Made by a program: the position numbers and the translations under genes. DNA of 12,872 bases from Alphaproteobacteria bacterium. GTDB taxonomy: Bacteria > Pseudomonadota > Alphaproteobacteria > Rhodobacterales > Rhodobacteraceae. Of this stretch, positions 11,933-12,872 are shown one piece after another; the first letter of the stretch is position 1; each line of letters opens with the position of its first letter. Below the pieces are notes generated by a model. The model ran no database searches and was not told where the DNA came from. It saw only the letters and a list, made by a program, of their open reading frames with translations. The stretch lies in contig JAJRUE010000290.1 in the NCBI GenBank assembly GCA_024277955.1, positions 1 to 12,872 on the forward strand, in the 5' to 3' direction.

Positions 11933-12662
11933 GGCTTACGAGATCATCGGAGACACCCGCACCAGCCGCTGGCTGATCACCTGCGACCATGCCTCGAACC
12001 GTGTGCCCGCCGATGTGAACGGCGGCGACCTGGGGCTGCCACCGGCGCAGATGCAGCGCCACATCGCCTATGACATCGGCGCGGCGGGGGTCACCCGCCA
12101 CCTGGCCGAGCTGTTGCAGGCGCGCGCCATCCTGGGCACGTTTTCGCGCCTGGTGATCGACCCGAATCGGGGCGAAGACGACCCGACCCTGGTGATGCGC
12201 ATCTACGACCACACCATCATCCCCGGCAACCGCCACATCGATGACGCGGAAATCGCCCGCCGCCTGGACGCCTGGCACCGGCCCTATCACGCGGCCTATG
12301 AAGACCTGGCGGCGCGCGTAGGCGATACTGTGATCGTGGCGGTTCACAGCTTTACCCCACGGCTGAATTCGCGCGCCCCGCGGCCGTGGCATATCGGGCT
12401 CTTGTTTGCCCAGGACGAACGGCTGTCGGCGCCGCTGCTGGACCGTCTGCGGGCGCAGGGCGAGTTGTGCGTCGGCGCGAACGAACCCTATGCCGGGCAT
12501 TTGCCGGGGGATTCGATCGACCGCCACGCCTTGCAAAAGGGCCGCCCAAACGTGCTGATCGAACTGCGCCAGGACCTGATCGAAACCGACGCCGGCCAGC
12601 GCGAATGGGCCGAAAGGCTGGCCCCGATGCTGACCGATGTGCTAGAAAGCGGTGATTTCTGA
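11922..12662 (+). CDS. N-formylglutamate amidohydrolase family protein
   Basis: 246 residues of the FGase family (PF05013): CDHASN (21-26), YDIGA (50-54), SRLVIDPNR (75-83), HSFTP (142-146), RPWHIGLLF (154-162) and PNVLIELRQDLI (209-220). Members hydrolyse N-formyl-L-glutamate to formate and glutamate in the last step of one histidine-degradation route, using a zinc-like metal site. However, no hut genes are in the window and many family members of this short type act on unknown N-acyl amino acids, so the substrate is open. Cytosolic, no signal peptide. ATG 11922 was chosen as the first good start before AYEIIGDTRTSRWLITCDHASN; GTG 11898 in frame would add 8 polar residues. The start region carries an 11-base tandem duplication. 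The gene is divergent from pyk and 13 bases before a DUF1244 gene. Confidence 0.85.
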   Translation: MTGKAYEIIGDTRTSRWLITCDHASNRVPADVNGGDLGLPPAQMQRHIAYDIGAAGVTRHLAELLQARAILGTFSRLVIDPNRGEDDPTLVMRIYDHTIIPGNRHIDDAEIARRLDAWHRPYHAAYEDLAARVGDTVIVAVHSFTPRLNSRAPRPWHIGLLFAQDERLSAPLLDRLRAQGELCVGANEPYAGHLPGDSIDRHALQKGRPNVLIELRQDLIETDAGQREWAERLAPMLTDVLESGDF

Positions 12663-12675
12663 AAGGATACGACCC

Positions 12676-12872
12676 ATGGACGACCGGATGCGCATCGAAC
12701 TGGAAGCCGCCGCCTTTCGCCGGCTGCGCAGGCACCTGATGGAGGACCGCAAGGACGTGCAGAACATCGACCTGATGAACCTGGCCGGGTTCTGCCGCAA
12801 CTGCCTGAGCCGCTGGTATCAGGAAGCCGCCGCCGAGCGCGGCATCGAGATGAGCAAGGACGAGGCGCGCGA
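12676..12872 (+). CDS. DUF1244 family protein, 3'-truncated by the window end
   Basis: 65 complete codons are visible. The block ELEAAAFRRLRRHLM (8-22), DVQNIDLMNLAGFCRNCLSRWYQEAA (27-52) and ERGIEMSKDEAR (54-65) match the DUF1244 family, small (about 100 aa) soluble proteins of unknown function in alpha- and gammaproteobacteria. The Cys39-x-x-Cys42 pair (FCRNC) is the conspicuous conserved feature and could bind metal or take part in redox chemistry; that is inference. AAGGA (12663-12667) lies 8 bases before the ATG. Thirteen bases separate it from the amidohydrolase stop, so the two probably form an operon. About a third of the gene is missing at the right edge. Confidence 0.88.
   Translation, partial: MDDRMRIELEAAAFRRLRRHLMEDRKDVQNIDLMNLAGFCRNCLSRWYQEAAAERGIEMSKDEAR

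Overview
The window looks like a stretch of core chromosome from a high-GC alphaproteobacterium, most likely a member of the Rhodobacteraceae (roseobacter/Rhodobacter group). The evidence is the gene content and order (pyk, a 74-codon membrane gene, rpmI, rplT, pheS, pheT), a divergent lrp/ald pair, a DUF1244 gene behind an N-formylglutamate amidohydrolase, and an intergenic motif I remember as frequent in that family. No tools were available, so family calls rest on reading the proteins.

Layout, left to right. (1) 1-734, +: the 3' part of a secreted or surface protein ending in a TbpB-like beta-barrel domain. (2) 735-1034: a 300-base non-coding gap. (3) 1035-1910, +: yghU-type glutathione-dependent oxidoreductase, converging with 8 bases between stops on (4) 1919-2380, -: an Lrp/AsnC regulator, divergent from (5) 2512-3630, +: alanine dehydrogenase. 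(6) Two perfect hairpins separate ald from the convergent mscL (3757-4146, -). (7) Upstream of mscL is a perfect 30-base palindrome. (8) ytoQ-like gene (4301-4750, -) and a phosphoribosyltransferase (4747-5406, -) overlap by ATGA. (9) pheT (5515-7923, -) and pheS (8131-9204, -), split by a 207-base spacer full of inverted repeats. (10) rplT and rpmI (9324-9901, -) behind a good sigma70-type promoter. (11) The 74-aa membrane protein and pyk (10043-11777, -). (12) Divergent from pyk: N-formylglutamate amidohydrolase (11922-12662, +) followed by a truncated DUF1244 gene.

The functional core is translation (L35, L20, both PheRS subunits) and central metabolism (pyruvate kinase and alanine dehydrogenase both bear on pyruvate). 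MscL handles osmotic downshock, and YghU handles thiol redox. I found no mobile element, CRISPR array, toxin-antitoxin pair or defence cassette, and no convincing new multi-gene system. The points most worth a second look are non-coding: the branched inverted-repeat element inside pheST, the mscL-upstream palindrome, the lrp/ald operator region, and an 11-base tandem duplication that makes a four-codon upstream ORF at the start of the amidohydrolase. The ytoQ/phosphoribosyltransferase overlap pair is the best candidate for an uncharacterised small pathway.
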